Of a stretch of 64,000 nucleotides of DNA, positions 9,526 to 18,776 are shown piece by piece. Every line of letters begins with the position of its first letter. Position 1 is the first letter of the stretch. This stretch comes from Phyllobacterium pellucidum (GTDB lineage: Bacteria > Pseudomonadota > Alphaproteobacteria > Rhizobiales > Rhizobiaceae): NCBI RefSeq assembly GCF_013327855.1, contig NZ_JABUMX010000001.1:62001-126000 (forward strand). Direction: 5' to 3'. Under the pieces are notes generated by a model, which searched no databases, had not been told where the DNA came from, and saw nothing but the letters and a program-made list of their open reading frames with translations. Position numbers and translations under genes: made by a program.

Positions 9526-10485
9526 CTACTTCGGATGCCGGAGGCGGGGATTGGAAACAATCGCCACGATGTCAGCAATGATGTTCAAACTTATGTAGAC
9601 GGCCGCGAAAACCAGCCCGCATGCCTGCACGACCGGAACGTCGCGCTTAGCCACGTGGTCGACAAGATACTGGCCCATCCCCGGATAAACAAAGATCACC
9701 TCGACCACGACGACGCCGACCACGAGAAATGCGAGGTTGAGCATCACGACGTTGACAATCGGCGCAATCGCATTGGGAAACGCATGCCGGGTAATGATCT
9801 GAAGCGGCGAAAGCCCCTTCAGTTCGGCCGTTTCTATATATGCAGACTGCATGACGTTGAGGATTGCTGCACGCGTCATGCGCATCATATGCGCGAGAAC
9901 AACGAGCGTTAGCACCGTCACCGGCAATGCAATCGCGCTCAGCCGCTCGCCGAGCGGCATGCCCTCATAGACGGTCGATACGCTCGGGAACCACTGCAGC
10001 CGCACCGCAACGAAATATATGAGCAGGTAGCCGGTGAAGAACTCGGGCAGCGAGGTCGAAGCGAGACCAAGGCCGGAGATCAGCTTATCGACGAAGCCGT
10101 TGCGGTAGCGCACCGCCAAGAGCCCGAGCATGATGGCGAGCGGAATGGAGACCACCGCCGCCCAGAATGCCAGGAACAGCGTATTCCATAGCCGCTCCTT
10201 CAGCGACGTCGCGATATCCTGTCCGCTGGAAAGTGCCGTCCCGAGATCGCCGGTCAGGATCCCGCCGAGCCAGCGCAGGTAGCGAATATAGGCAGGGTCG
10301 TTCAGACCCATGTCACGCCGCAGGTTTTCAAGCGCCTGCGGCGTGGCCGATTGGCCGAGGATGGATTGGGCCACGTCGCCCGGCAGGATTTGCGTGCCGG
10401 CAAAGATGAGCACCGAGACCGCAAGCAGGAGCAGAAGGCCCATCGCAATGCGCTGGGCCACCAGTTTCAGGACAGGTGCACTCAT
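9526..10485 (-). CDS. ABC importer permease, DppB type
   Basis: 319 aa inner-membrane permease with about six predicted membrane segments. The N-terminal segment contains the DppB-like FAGTQILPGDVA and GLNDPAYIRYLRWLGG stretches, and the EAA loop is in ETAELKGLSPLQIITRHAFPN (two short parts visible near residue 215). It pairs with the DppC-type permease to form the translocation channel. It lies 14 bases downstream of the binding-protein gene on the same strand. Confidence 0.88.
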   Translation of the reverse strand: MSAPVLKLVAQRIAMGLLLLLAVSVLIFAGTQILPGDVAQSILGQSATPQALENLRRDMGLNDPAYIRYLRWLGGILTGDLGTALSSGQDIATSLKERLWNTLFLAFWAAVVSIPLAIMLGLLAVRYRNGFVDKLISGLGLASTSLPEFFTGYLLIYFVAVRLQWFPSVSTVYEGMPLGERLSAIALPVTVLTLVVLAHMMRMTRAAILNVMQSAYIETAELKGLSPLQIITRHAFPNAIAPIVNVVMLNLAFLVVGVVVVEVIFVYPGMGQYLVDHVAKRDVPVVQACGLVFAAVYISLNIIADIVAIVSNPRLRHPK

Positions 10486-10499
10486 CCGCCCGGCGCCGA

Positions 10500-12089
10500 T
10501 CAGGCGTTCAGCCAGCAGCGCGACAGAGCATAGCCGCCGCTCATCTCCTGATTGCCGTCCGGCACCCAGCCGCCGACCTTGGCGCTGGTCGCGTCGATGA
10601 AGTCGTTGAACATCGGCACGATGACACCGCCTTCATCGCGAACGATGATGGCCATGTCGCGGTACATCTGCTTGCGCTTGCCCTCATCGAGTTCGCCGCG
10701 CGCAGTGATCAGCATCTGGTCGAACTTGGGATTGAAGAAGCGCGTGTCGTTCCAGTCGGCCTTCGAATAGTAGGCCGTGGAATACATCTGGTCCTGCGTC
10801 GGACGTCCGCCCCAATAGGATTCCGAGAAGGGCTGCTTGTTCCAGACTTCCGACCAGTAGCCGTCGCCAGGCTCGCGCTTGACTTCGATTTTGATGCCGG
10901 CCTTGGCAGCGCTCTGCTGATAGAGCTGTGCCGCATCGACGGCGCCCGGGAAGGCGACATCGGATGTGCGCAGGAGAACGGTGCCGTCATGGCCGGACTT
11001 CTTGAAGTGGAACGCGGCTTTGTCCGGATCGTAGGTGCGCTGCTCGATATCATCGGAGAACAGCGGATAGGCCTTGTTGATCGGGAAGTCATTGCCGACG
11101 GAGCCGTAGCCGCGCAGAATCTTCTGCACCATCTCTTCGCGGTTCATGGCGTATTTCAGCGCAAGTCGCAGATCCACATTATCGAAGGGTGCCGTGTTGC
11201 AATGTGCAATGAACACGTAATGTCCCTTGCCGGCCACGTTCTGGATGGTCACGCCGGGGACGCGCTTAACGAGATCGACAATCTTCGGCTCGACGCGGTT
11301 GATCATGTGAACCTGTCCGGACTGAAGAGCCGCGGTACGGGCGGTCGCATCGTTGATGACGATGATTTCGATCTGGTCGGCATGGCCGCGCTTGTCGCCG
11401 TTCCAGTAGTTGGCGAACTTTTCGCCAATGTGACGTACGCCCGGCTGATCGGTGACGACTTTGTATGGTCCCGTCCCGATACCTGCGGTGGGCTTGTCCT
11501 TGCCGCCGTTCGGCTGGATCATAAGGTGATAGTCGTCCATCAGGAACGGCAGGTCGGCGTTGGCTTCTTTCAATGTGAAAACAACGGTATCGCCGTCCTT
11601 CTTCACGTTCTCGATGCCGCCCATGATACCAAGGGCGCCCGACTTGGAATTCGCGTCCGAGTGGCGTTCCATGGTGGCGACAACGTCGTCCGGCGTCATT
11701 TCCTTGCCGTCGTGGAATTGTACACCCTTGCGGATCTTGAAGGTCCATACCTTCGCGTCGTCCGATGAGCCCCACTCTTCGGCAAGTTTCGGCTCAAGCT
11801 TGCCATCGGGCTGAATCTCGACAAGCTGCTCGCCCCACTGGCGGCCGAATTTGTAGGGCACCTGGCTTTGCCAGGTCGCAGGGTCAAGACTGTCCGTGGA
11901 TGCACCGCCCTGCATGCCCGCCTTGAGCGTGCCGCCCTTTACAGGCCCTTCGGCAAGTGCTGCGCTGGACAGAAGGGAGTTGGCAAATACGGTCGTAACA
12001 CCAAGTGCGGCGGCCCTGCCGAGGAAGTCGCGGCGGGAGATGTGACCGCGTGCGACCTTGCGGCTGAGATATTCGAGTTCTTTAGACAT
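10500..12089 (-). CDS. Periplasmic solute-binding protein of the peptide/nickel family (SBP_bac_5), Tat-exported
   Basis: 529 aa. The N-terminus holds a twin-arginine signal, SRRDFLG at residues 18-24, followed by a hydrophobic stretch and an AxA-type site near residue 46, so the protein is probably exported folded. The mature part has the SBP_bac_5 layout (Asp-Pro-Ala near the start; KIRKGVQFHDGKEMTPDDVV around residue 118). AGAAGGGGAA precedes the ATG. The mRNA leader contains a small GGCGC-AAC-GCGCC hairpin (12111-12123). It is the first gene of the ABC operon, 120 bases after the CocE gene. Ligand unknown. Confidence 0.87.
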   Translation of the reverse strand: MSKELEYLSRKVARGHISRRDFLGRAAALGVTTVFANSLLSSAALAEGPVKGGTLKAGMQGGASTDSLDPATWQSQVPYKFGRQWGEQLVEIQPDGKLEPKLAEEWGSSDDAKVWTFKIRKGVQFHDGKEMTPDDVVATMERHSDANSKSGALGIMGGIENVKKDGDTVVFTLKEANADLPFLMDDYHLMIQPNGGKDKPTAGIGTGPYKVVTDQPGVRHIGEKFANYWNGDKRGHADQIEIIVINDATARTAALQSGQVHMINRVEPKIVDLVKRVPGVTIQNVAGKGHYVFIAHCNTAPFDNVDLRLALKYAMNREEMVQKILRGYGSVGNDFPINKAYPLFSDDIEQRTYDPDKAAFHFKKSGHDGTVLLRTSDVAFPGAVDAAQLYQQSAAKAGIKIEVKREPGDGYWSEVWNKQPFSESYWGGRPTQDQMYSTAYYSKADWNDTRFFNPKFDQMLITARGELDEGKRKQMYRDMAIIVRDEGGVIVPMFNDFIDATSAKVGGWVPDGNQEMSGGYALSRCWLNA

Positions 12090-12209
12090 ACCAGTTCCCC
12101 TTCTTGCTCCGGCGCAACGCGCCCGGATTGGTTTTTGTGATAATGTGACTTGATACCCGTGGATTACAACTGTTGATTGCTAAATAGTCCTCCCCGGCTC
12201 ATCTGATAT

Positions 12210-14213
12210 TCAAATGAAGCTTCGTTTGATCGTTTCTGCGAAGTCGTGCTCGAAGACGACATTGTCGTTTTCGTAGGCCTCGATACGCCCCGTCAGGTAG
12301 AAATTGTGCTGGTCCGATCGCATCGTCGTGTAGGTCTCCGTGCGCGTACGCCAATTGTCGCGTCCCGAAATCTCGGTCCAATGCGTCTCGCCATAGGCCG
12401 ACAGCGGATCGTCAGGATGGATCTCCCAACGCTCGCGCGCTACTCCGCCATGGATCAGCCCATGATCCTTGTCGCGCGCCTCGCCAAAATCATCCTCGAT
12501 CAGTAACGTGATCTTGCCGCTTACCTGATCGTGTTCGATCGTCCGGCTATTGCCACCTTCGCGCAATGTCTCAATTTGCCATGGCGTTGCGCCTTCCGGC
12601 TCAGGGAAAGTCCACTCGTCGCCTGTCGCAAGCGGGCGCGAGGGAATCGCCACGCTGCCAGCGTGGATGCTGAGGCTGACATGGGATGGCGACGGCCAGA
12701 CAAGCGGCCAATAAGACGTTGAAACAGCAACGCGCAAAGTGTGCCCGGCCGGGACCCTATAGGCAATATCGTCGAGCTTGAACGTAATTGTCACTTGCTC
12801 GCCGGGCACCAGTGGCTCGGCATTGTCATGGCCATGGCGGTGACAGAGATTGAAGACGCCATAGGTGATACGGGTCGATGCGCCATCCGCATGCACGTCA
12901 CACAACCGCACCGCGACCATGGCCACCGGCTTGTTGCTCGATAGGGTAAGTGCGATTTTCGGCGCTCCGACAATGTCGATTGCCTCGTCGAGGGACGTGT
13001 CATAGCAAAGCGAAAGCGCGTCGTCGCGGCGCTGGTCGCCGGGCATTTCCGGTCCGAGCCAGATCGCACAATATTCGCCGCTCATCATGCCGCAATCCTG
13101 CGGCGACGCGACCAGATGCGAGAAGTTTTCGCTCGCTTCCGGCGCCAGTGACCGGTCGCCGGCAAGGTGAAGCACCTTGCTGCCGATACGTTGCGAAGGC
13201 CACTCATTTTCGGCGATCCAATAGCCGCTGCGTTCCGTGTACCAGCTTTTCGGACGGACCGAATCCATCAGGTAGCCACGGTACGTAGGATCGTTCTCGA
13301 CGCCGGTGTCGATATCCTTGAGCCAGCGATCCCACCAGCGCAACGCCTCCTGCAGGAAGCCGATGCGCGGTTCCGGCACGGCAAAGTGCGGGTATTTGTG
13401 TACCCATGGACCGATGATGCCTTTGACCGGCGCGGTTATACCTTCCATCAAGCGCGGCACGGCGTTCTTATAGGCATCGCCCCAGCCGCCGATCGCCAAG
13501 GTCGCGGCCTTGATCGCCGAAAACTCCTCGCAGACGGAGCCACGCCGCCAATAGTCGTCGCGTGTCTGATGCTTGAGCCATACAGCTGGCAGGAACGGCT
13601 CGTTGCGCAGACGCTCCAGCCACATCTCCCGCCATTTTGCGCCGGCATGCGCCGGATCTGGCGGGCGCGAGGAATAGGCAAGCATTGTTGCGCCCCAGCC
13701 AAGATTCTCATTGAGCAGCAGGCCGCCCTTGTAATGGATATCGTCGGCGAAGCGATCGTCGGTCGAGCACAACGTGATAATGGCCTTGAGCGGCTCGGGC
13801 TGGAGCGCTGCTACCTGCAACGAATTGAAGCCGCCCCAGGATATGCCCATCATGCCAACCTTGCCGGTGGACCATGGCTGCGCGGCAATCCAGTCGACCA
13901 CCTCGCACGCGTCGGCAAGTTCCTGTTCGGAATATTCATCCTCCATGAGCCCTTCGGAATCGCCATTGCCGCGCATGTCGACACGCAGGCAGGCATAGCC
14001 GTGGCCGGCAAAATACGGATGGGTGAGATTGTCGCGCGCCGTCGTTCCGTCCCGCTTGCGATAGGGCAGGAATTCGAGAATGGCGGGAACCGGACTATCG
14101 TTGGCATTTTCCGGCATCCACACCCGCGCCGAAAGCCGGCAACCGTCAGCCAGGACGATGCCCATATCGGCATGCTCGATGACATTCTGAGGAAACGTTT
14201 CGACTGTCCGCAT
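12210..14213 (-). CDS. CocE/NonD family hydrolase (peptidase S15-like)
   Basis: 667 aa. An N-terminal alpha/beta-hydrolase domain carries the nucleophile motif GISWGG (Ser near residue 124), with RVDMRGNGDSEG before it; the C-terminal part (from about residue 400) is the jelly-roll domain seen in X-Pro dipeptidyl-peptidases and cocaine esterase (YRVPAGHTLRVAVSTSYWPLVWPSP region). Members cleave acyl esters or amides or N-terminal dipeptides. No signal peptide is seen, so it is probably cytoplasmic and would act on a solute brought in by the ABC importer encoded downstream on the same strand (inference). AAAGGCG precedes the ATG. Confidence 0.85.
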   Translation of the reverse strand: MRTVETFPQNVIEHADMGIVLADGCRLSARVWMPENANDSPVPAILEFLPYRKRDGTTARDNLTHPYFAGHGYACLRVDMRGNGDSEGLMEDEYSEQELADACEVVDWIAAQPWSTGKVGMMGISWGGFNSLQVAALQPEPLKAIITLCSTDDRFADDIHYKGGLLLNENLGWGATMLAYSSRPPDPAHAGAKWREMWLERLRNEPFLPAVWLKHQTRDDYWRRGSVCEEFSAIKAATLAIGGWGDAYKNAVPRLMEGITAPVKGIIGPWVHKYPHFAVPEPRIGFLQEALRWWDRWLKDIDTGVENDPTYRGYLMDSVRPKSWYTERSGYWIAENEWPSQRIGSKVLHLAGDRSLAPEASENFSHLVASPQDCGMMSGEYCAIWLGPEMPGDQRRDDALSLCYDTSLDEAIDIVGAPKIALTLSSNKPVAMVAVRLCDVHADGASTRITYGVFNLCHRHGHDNAEPLVPGEQVTITFKLDDIAYRVPAGHTLRVAVSTSYWPLVWPSPSHVSLSIHAGSVAIPSRPLATGDEWTFPEPEGATPWQIETLREGGNSRTIEHDQVSGKITLLIEDDFGEARDKDHGLIHGGVARERWEIHPDDPLSAYGETHWTEISGRDNWRTRTETYTTMRSDQHNFYLTGRIEAYENDNVVFEHDFAETIKRSFI

Positions 14214-14404
14214 TATCGCCTTTCATCTCGCGCAGAGTTGAAAACAGACAATGCCCGCCGAAGGCGTGACGCCCGGCGAAAGCCAGAATCCCATTTTCTC
14301 GTCTTTGCGAGGTGTTCCTTTGCCCACACTATGCGCATCTGCTCGCCAGCAGGCATAAAACAGCTGCGACATAACTCACACAATTTGCGCCACACCCGAG
14401 TTTT

Positions 14405-15244
14405 TCATCCGAGCTTCGAGGGGATCATTCTTTCAACGCGCCTGAAGAGCATCACGATAATGCCGGTGATCACGAGATATCCCGCGGCAAGGAGGAGCAA
14501 CGGCTCGTAGGTCAGGAACGTATCCTGCCTGACACGCGAAGCGACCGCGTAAAGATCGACGACGGTGATCGTCGCAACGAGCGGCGTCGACTTGAGCTGG
14601 AGCACGGCCTCGCCGGCAAGCGTCGGCAGCGCGCGATGGATCGCCTGCGGCAGCCATATCCGCCTGAAGATCGTGAAGCGCGGCATGCCGAAGGCACGTG
14701 CGGCTTCCAATTGTCCCTTGGGAACGCTGGCGAATGCGCCTCGCATTACCTCGCCCTCATAGCCCGCGTAGGACAAGGTCAGCGCCAGCACTGCATAGGG
14801 CCAGGCCTGCCGCAAATAAGGCCAGAGTTCCGATCCGCGTATCCATGGATATTGCGGGAAGAGCGAACCAAGGCCGTAATAGAGCAGCCAGAGTTGCAGC
14901 AGCAGCGGCGTGCCGCGAATGACGGTGCAAAACATCTTGGCCGGAACAGCGAGAATCGCCGGCCCGGACGCCTGGGCGAGTCCCAGCGGCACCGCCAACA
15001 GGAAGCCCAGGATAACCGTCACGATCAAGATCCAGATCGTCCGCCACAGGCCCTGAGCGATAAGGTCGCCGTAGTTTTGCAGCCAGTCCCAGCGCATGAA
15101 GAAAACGGCGGACGCAATCAACGCCAAACCGATCAGCATCATGACGATGCGATGCGGCTGCAGCAGGCTAGCGATGCGGATCCCGCCCGTTTCCTTGTGG
15201 ATCGGAAATGTCTCGATCGGGACTTCAATAGGCGTTTCGGACAT
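14405..15244 (-). CDS. Polar amino acid ABC importer permease (HisM/GlnP type)
   Basis: 279 aa from the ATG at 15244, which overlaps the stop of the other permease as TGATG; a TTG one codon earlier is less likely. A hydrophobic segment at about residues 30-50 precedes the conserved His/Glu/Gln/Arg permease domain with GTPLLLQLWLLYYG and EGEVMRGAFASVPKGQLEAARA-type sequence. With its partner permease it forms the channel of an importer whose gene order (ATPase, binding protein, two permeases) and neighbours point to arginine or a guanidino compound. Confidence 0.87.
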   Translation of the reverse strand: MSETPIEVPIETFPIHKETGGIRIASLLQPHRIVMMLIGLALIASAVFFMRWDWLQNYGDLIAQGLWRTIWILIVTVILGFLLAVPLGLAQASGPAILAVPAKMFCTVIRGTPLLLQLWLLYYGLGSLFPQYPWIRGSELWPYLRQAWPYAVLALTLSYAGYEGEVMRGAFASVPKGQLEAARAFGMPRFTIFRRIWLPQAIHRALPTLAGEAVLQLKSTPLVATITVVDLYAVASRVRQDTFLTYEPLLLLAAGYLVITGIIVMLFRRVERMIPSKLG

Positions 15245-15996
15245 CAATGCGCCTCCTTGACGGAGGGCATGCCGCGTCGGGCCCAGATTTCAACCCGGCC
15301 GATAATGGCATTTGAAAACAGCGTGATGAACAGATAGAGCGCGCCGGCTGCCATGTAGAAGAGGAAATAGGCCTTGGTCGCACCCGCCGCTTGGCGCGTT
15401 TCGAGCGTAAGCTCGGCGAAACCGACGACGGCCAGAAGCGATGTATCCTTGGTGGCGATCAGCCACAGATTGGCTAGTCCCGGGAGCGCATGCGGGAGCA
15501 TCGCGGGCAGCGTAATGCGCCGCATCATCAGGCTCGGCGACATGCCATAGGCCCTCGCCGCTTCGATCTCGCCCTGCGGAATGGATTTGATTGCGCCGCG
15601 CAAGACCTCCGTTGCATAGGCGCCCTGGACAAAACCGAGGACGACGATACCGGCGACAAGGCCGCTAATATCGACCCGGCTGTAACCGAGGGCCTCGAAT
15701 AGGCGATTGATGAGGTCCGTGCCGGCATAATAGAGCAGCAGGATCAACACCAGTTCGGGAATTGCTCGCACCATTGTGGTGTAGATAGCGGCAATGTCGC
15801 GGACAATCGGGCCGCCATAGAGCTTGCCGTAAGCGCCGAGCGTTCCGATGATCAGCCCAATGCCGAACGAACCGAGTGCGATCTGCAGGGAGTGAAAGAG
15901 CCCGCGAAGCAGATTGCCGCCCCACCCCGGTGGATTTGGCGACAGGAGCCCGAACATGCCGGATATGGCGGCGGGAAGGATCGATGCGTCGGCCAA
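15244..15996 (-). CDS. Polar amino acid ABC importer permease (HisQ type)
   Basis: 250 aa. The frame opens with TTG at 15996, which has GAGGACGGC directly upstream and no better ATG until codon 14 (15957), so the TTG start is preferred but not certain. The domain motifs RAIPELVLILLLYYAG and the EAA loop EVLRGAIKSIPQGEIEAARAYGM-type region are present. It is 76 bases downstream of the binding-protein gene and coupled to the next permease by a TGATG overlap. Confidence 0.85.
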   Translation of the reverse strand: MADASILPAAISGMFGLLSPNPPGWGGNLLRGLFHSLQIALGSFGIGLIIGTLGAYGKLYGGPIVRDIAAIYTTMVRAIPELVLILLLYYAGTDLINRLFEALGYSRVDISGLVAGIVVLGFVQGAYATEVLRGAIKSIPQGEIEAARAYGMSPSLMMRRITLPAMLPHALPGLANLWLIATKDTSLLAVVGFAELTLETRQAAGATKAYFLFYMAAGALYLFITLFSNAIIGRVEIWARRGMPSVKEAH

Positions 15997-16072
15997 GCCG
16001 TCCTCGATTCAGTATCGGATAGAGTTTTGAACAAGTTGGCCGGAACGGGCTGTCCCGCTCCGGCCGGACAGC

Positions 16073-16855
16073 TTAGCCGCCATAAATATCGAAGTTGAAA
16101 TACTTCTTTGAGATCTCGTCATACTTACCATCTGAGCGGATCGCCTTGATGGCAGCGTTGATCTTGTCCTTCAGCTCGGTATCGCCCTTGCGCATGCCGA
16201 CGCCGACACCGGGGCCGAGGATCTCCAGATCATCGGCTACCTTGCCCTTGATCTCGCAGCACGCCTTGCCGGCATCGGTCGCAACGAAGGTTTCGAGCGC
16301 GAGCGAGTCGGCCTGCGTCGCATCGATGCGGCCTGCGGCGAGATCCTGGTTCGCCTCATCCTGCGTCTGGTATTCCTTGATTTCGGCTGCGGTCGAAGCG
16401 AAGTACTTCTTGGCGTAGGCCTGGTGCACCGTCGAAACCTGAACGCCGATGATCTTGCCCTTCAGGCCTTCCGGCGTCGGCTGCATCTCCACGCCCTTGG
16501 CGCCCATGATCACAGTCGGAGTGTTGTAGTACTTGTCGGAAAAATCGATCGTCTTCAACCGCTCGTCGGTGATCGACATGGAGCTGGCGATCATGTCGAT
16601 TTTCTTCGTGGTCAAGGCAGGAATGATGCCGTCCCAAGCGACAGGCGTAATGACGCAATCAAGCTTGGCCTGCTCGCACAGCGCGTTGATGATATCGACT
16701 TCCCAGCCGTTCCACTTGCCAGATGCGTCGGGCGACGTGAATGGCGGATACGGCTCGGCAGCGATGCCGACTTTCACCTGCTCGGCGCTTGCAGCGCCCA
16801 TGCCGGCGACGACCAGGACAACGGCGGCTACCGTTGTTTTCAAAAACGACTTCAT
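16073..16855 (-). CDS. Periplasmic amino acid-binding protein (SBP_bac_3), probable basic or guanidino amino acid binder
   Basis: 260 aa from ATG 16855, chosen because GGAGATGAG sits just upstream; an ATG four codons earlier is also in frame. A Sec signal peptide (Lys4, hydrophobic core, AxA cleavage near residue 23) precedes the mature SBP_bac_3 domain (EPYPPFTSPDASGKWNGWEVD, ALTTKKIDMIASSMSITDER). The latter resembles lysine/arginine/ornithine and opine binders. It lies between the ATPase and permease genes of the same operon. Confidence 0.87.
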   Translation of the reverse strand: MKSFLKTTVAAVVLVVAGMGAASAEQVKVGIAAEPYPPFTSPDASGKWNGWEVDIINALCEQAKLDCVITPVAWDGIIPALTTKKIDMIASSMSITDERLKTIDFSDKYYNTPTVIMGAKGVEMQPTPEGLKGKIIGVQVSTVHQAYAKKYFASTAAEIKEYQTQDEANQDLAAGRIDATQADSLALETFVATDAGKACCEIKGKVADDLEILGPGVGVGMRKGDTELKDKINAAIKAIRSDGKYDEISKKYFNFDIYGG

Positions 16856-16908
16856 TCTCATCTCCATTCTTTCAATGTTCCCCAGGATTGTTTCCTGTGC
16901 TTGCTTAT

Positions 16909-17733
16909 TTATGAAACAGTCCGGATAAACTGTTTCAGACGTTCAGATTTTGGCGATCCGAACAATGCTTCCGGCGGACCCTCTTCCTCGATGATGCCGT
17001 TGTGCAGATAGATGACGTGGCTCGCGACCTCGCGTGCGAATTTCATCTCGTGCGTAACGAGAAGCATGGTCCGGCCTTCCTCGGCGAGATCGCCGATCAC
17101 CCGCAGCACCTCGCCGACAAGTTCCGGATCAAGCGCGGAGGTGGGCTCGTCGAACAGCATGACGCGCGGCTGGATTGCCAGCGCCCGCGCAATTGCGCCG
17201 CGCTGTTGCTGGCCCCCGGAGAGATAGGCAGGATAAACGTCGCGCTTGGCCGACAGGCCGACGCGCTCGAGCAGTTGCTCGCCGATGACCATGGCCTCGT
17301 CGCGCTTCATGCCGAGCACATGGACCGGGACTTCGATGACATTCTGGATGAGCGTCATGTGCTGCCAGAGGTTGAAATTCTGGAACACCATGCCGAGACG
17401 GCTGCGGATGCGCTCGATCTGGCGCCGGTTGGCGGGATGCAGGCCGCCATGGCCGTCGCTCACCATTTTTACGTCTTCACCATTGATGCGAATAATGCCG
17501 CTGGTGGGATTTTCGAGAAAGTTGATGCAACGCAGGAACGTGGATTTACCGGAGCCACTGCCGCCGATCATGGCGACCACATCGCCATCCCGCGCCGTCA
17601 GGGACACGCCCTTCAGAACTTCGAGTGCTCCGAAGCGCTTGTGAAGCTTCTCGATATGAATGGCTTCAGCTTGCTCGCCTGTCGCCCGTTGAAGTGGATC
17701 CGTCGAAACGGTTGCCGCTTCCATCGCCGTCAT
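16909..17733 (-). CDS. Polar amino acid ABC importer ATP-binding protein
   Basis: 274 aa from ATG 17733 (AGG-like ribosome site upstream); ATG 17724 is an alternative, and a longer frame to 17796 would run towards the operator. Walker A GGSGSGKST, signature LSGGQQQRG, Walker B VMLFDEPT and the H-loop LVTHEM are all intact. It is the first gene of the importer operon and faces the hydrolase gene at 17904 across a 170-base intergenic region containing the palindrome at 17852-17869. Confidence 0.87.
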   Translation of the reverse strand: MTAMEAATVSTDPLQRATGEQAEAIHIEKLHKRFGALEVLKGVSLTARDGDVVAMIGGSGSGKSTFLRCINFLENPTSGIIRINGEDVKMVSDGHGGLHPANRRQIERIRSRLGMVFQNFNLWQHMTLIQNVIEVPVHVLGMKRDEAMVIGEQLLERVGLSAKRDVYPAYLSGGQQQRGAIARALAIQPRVMLFDEPTSALDPELVGEVLRVIGDLAEEGRTMLLVTHEMKFAREVASHVIYLHNGIIEEEGPPEALFGSPKSERLKQFIRTVS

Positions 17734-17851
17734 TCCGGGATACCTGCTCGTATTGGGCTTGCACGTCTTGTCATGACAGCCTTTGATCCGCCTCATTATC
17801 TGACAGGGTCTAAATTGCCCTCTTTGGCTGCATCACACCACTTGCGCTCTA

Positions 17852-17869
17852 TTTATGCAAGCGTATAAA
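17852..17869. promoter_or_regulatory. Imperfect palindrome, probable TetR-family operator (site 1)
   Basis: The sequence TTTATGCAAGCGTATAAA has 7-base arms (TTTATRC / GYATAAA) with one mismatch around a 4-base centre. It ends 34 bases before the ATG of the guanidino hydrolase gene and lies 118 bases upstream of the divergent ABC ATPase start. The GTATAA half is repeated exactly in the site upstream of the aldehyde dehydrogenase gene (23720-23737). The TetR-type regulator encoded one gene downstream is the natural candidate to bind it. No binding data; inference from repeated sequence and position. Confidence 0.62.
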
Positions 17870-17903
17870 TACTCCCAGAAACAATTTTTTGAGAGCAGCG
17901 CAG

Positions 17904-18776
17904 ATGCAAGCATTCGGTTCCCAGTCCATGGCCCTCCCCTTGAAGCGCGTCATCATGCGCAAGCCGGACCACGTCATGGCAGGGGCCGAACGCGACGTCT
18001 GGCACTATGGGCCGCAATTCGATCCACGCAAGGCTTCCGAGCAGCATCGCGTGTTTGCCGATCTCGTTGCCCGTTCGGGCGCGGAGATCACGTGGATACG
18101 CGACGGCAATGACGGGCTGTCCGATTCCATCTTCACCCATGATCCATCGTTGGTGACTGACAAGGGCGCCGTTATCCTGCGCATGGGAAAGCCCCTGCGC
18201 CTCGAGGAAACGGACTTGCACCGGGAGACCTATCGGCAGATGGATGTGCCGGTCCTCGGCCGCATCGAGGTGCCCGGTACCGTCGAGGGCGGCGATTGCG
18301 TCTGGGTCGACGAAAAGACCCTGGCGGTTGGACGCGGGGTCCGTACCAATCAGGCGGGGATCGAGCAGCTCGCCGATATTCTCAAGCCGCTTGGCGTCAC
18401 GGTTCTCGGCTTCGACCTGCCGCTCTGGCACGGAGAAGAAGCCTGCCTGCACCTTATGTCGATCATATCCCCGCTCGCCGAAGACCTTGCGCTTGTACAC
18501 ATGCCGCTGTTGCCGGCAGCGTTCTACCAACTGTTGAAAGAGCGCGGCATTCGCCTGGTTGCCGCTCCTGAAGCAGAATTTGCGGCCAGCAATGGTCTCA
18601 ACCTCAACGTCCTGCCGACAGCACCCTATGAGGTCATTGCCGTCGCGGGCTTCGAGGGCACGAAGGCCGCCATGGAAGCAGCAGGCTGCACTGTCACAAC
18701 CTTCGAGGCCGATGCGCTCTGCATCGCCTGCGAAGGCGGCCCGACCTGCCTCACCCGCCCTGTCTGGCGCCAATGA
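17904..18776 (+). CDS. Guanidino-group hydrolase of the DDAH/amidinotransferase superfamily
   Basis: 290 aa. The catalytic elements of the superfamily are visible: Glu128 and Asp131 in GTVEGGD, His183 in CLHLMS, and Cys282 in GGPTCLTRP at the C-terminus, as in dimethylarginine dimethylaminohydrolase (arginine derivative to citrulline plus an amine). Arginine deiminase-like or amidinotransferase activity cannot be excluded. ATG 17904 is chosen; TTG 17889 and ATG 17928 are alternatives, and no strong ribosome site decides. It is the first gene of a four-gene operon with a TetR regulator, transaminase and decarboxylase, and its stop overlaps the regulator start (ATGA). Superfamily is secure; exact substrate is not. 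Confidence 0.8.
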   Translation: MQAFGSQSMALPLKRVIMRKPDHVMAGAERDVWHYGPQFDPRKASEQHRVFADLVARSGAEITWIRDGNDGLSDSIFTHDPSLVTDKGAVILRMGKPLRLEETDLHRETYRQMDVPVLGRIEVPGTVEGGDCVWVDEKTLAVGRGVRTNQAGIEQLADILKPLGVTVLGFDLPLWHGEEACLHLMSIISPLAEDLALVHMPLLPAAFYQLLKERGIRLVAAPEAEFAASNGLNLNVLPTAPYEVIAVAGFEGTKAAMEAAGCTVTTFEADALCIACEGGPTCLTRPVWRQ

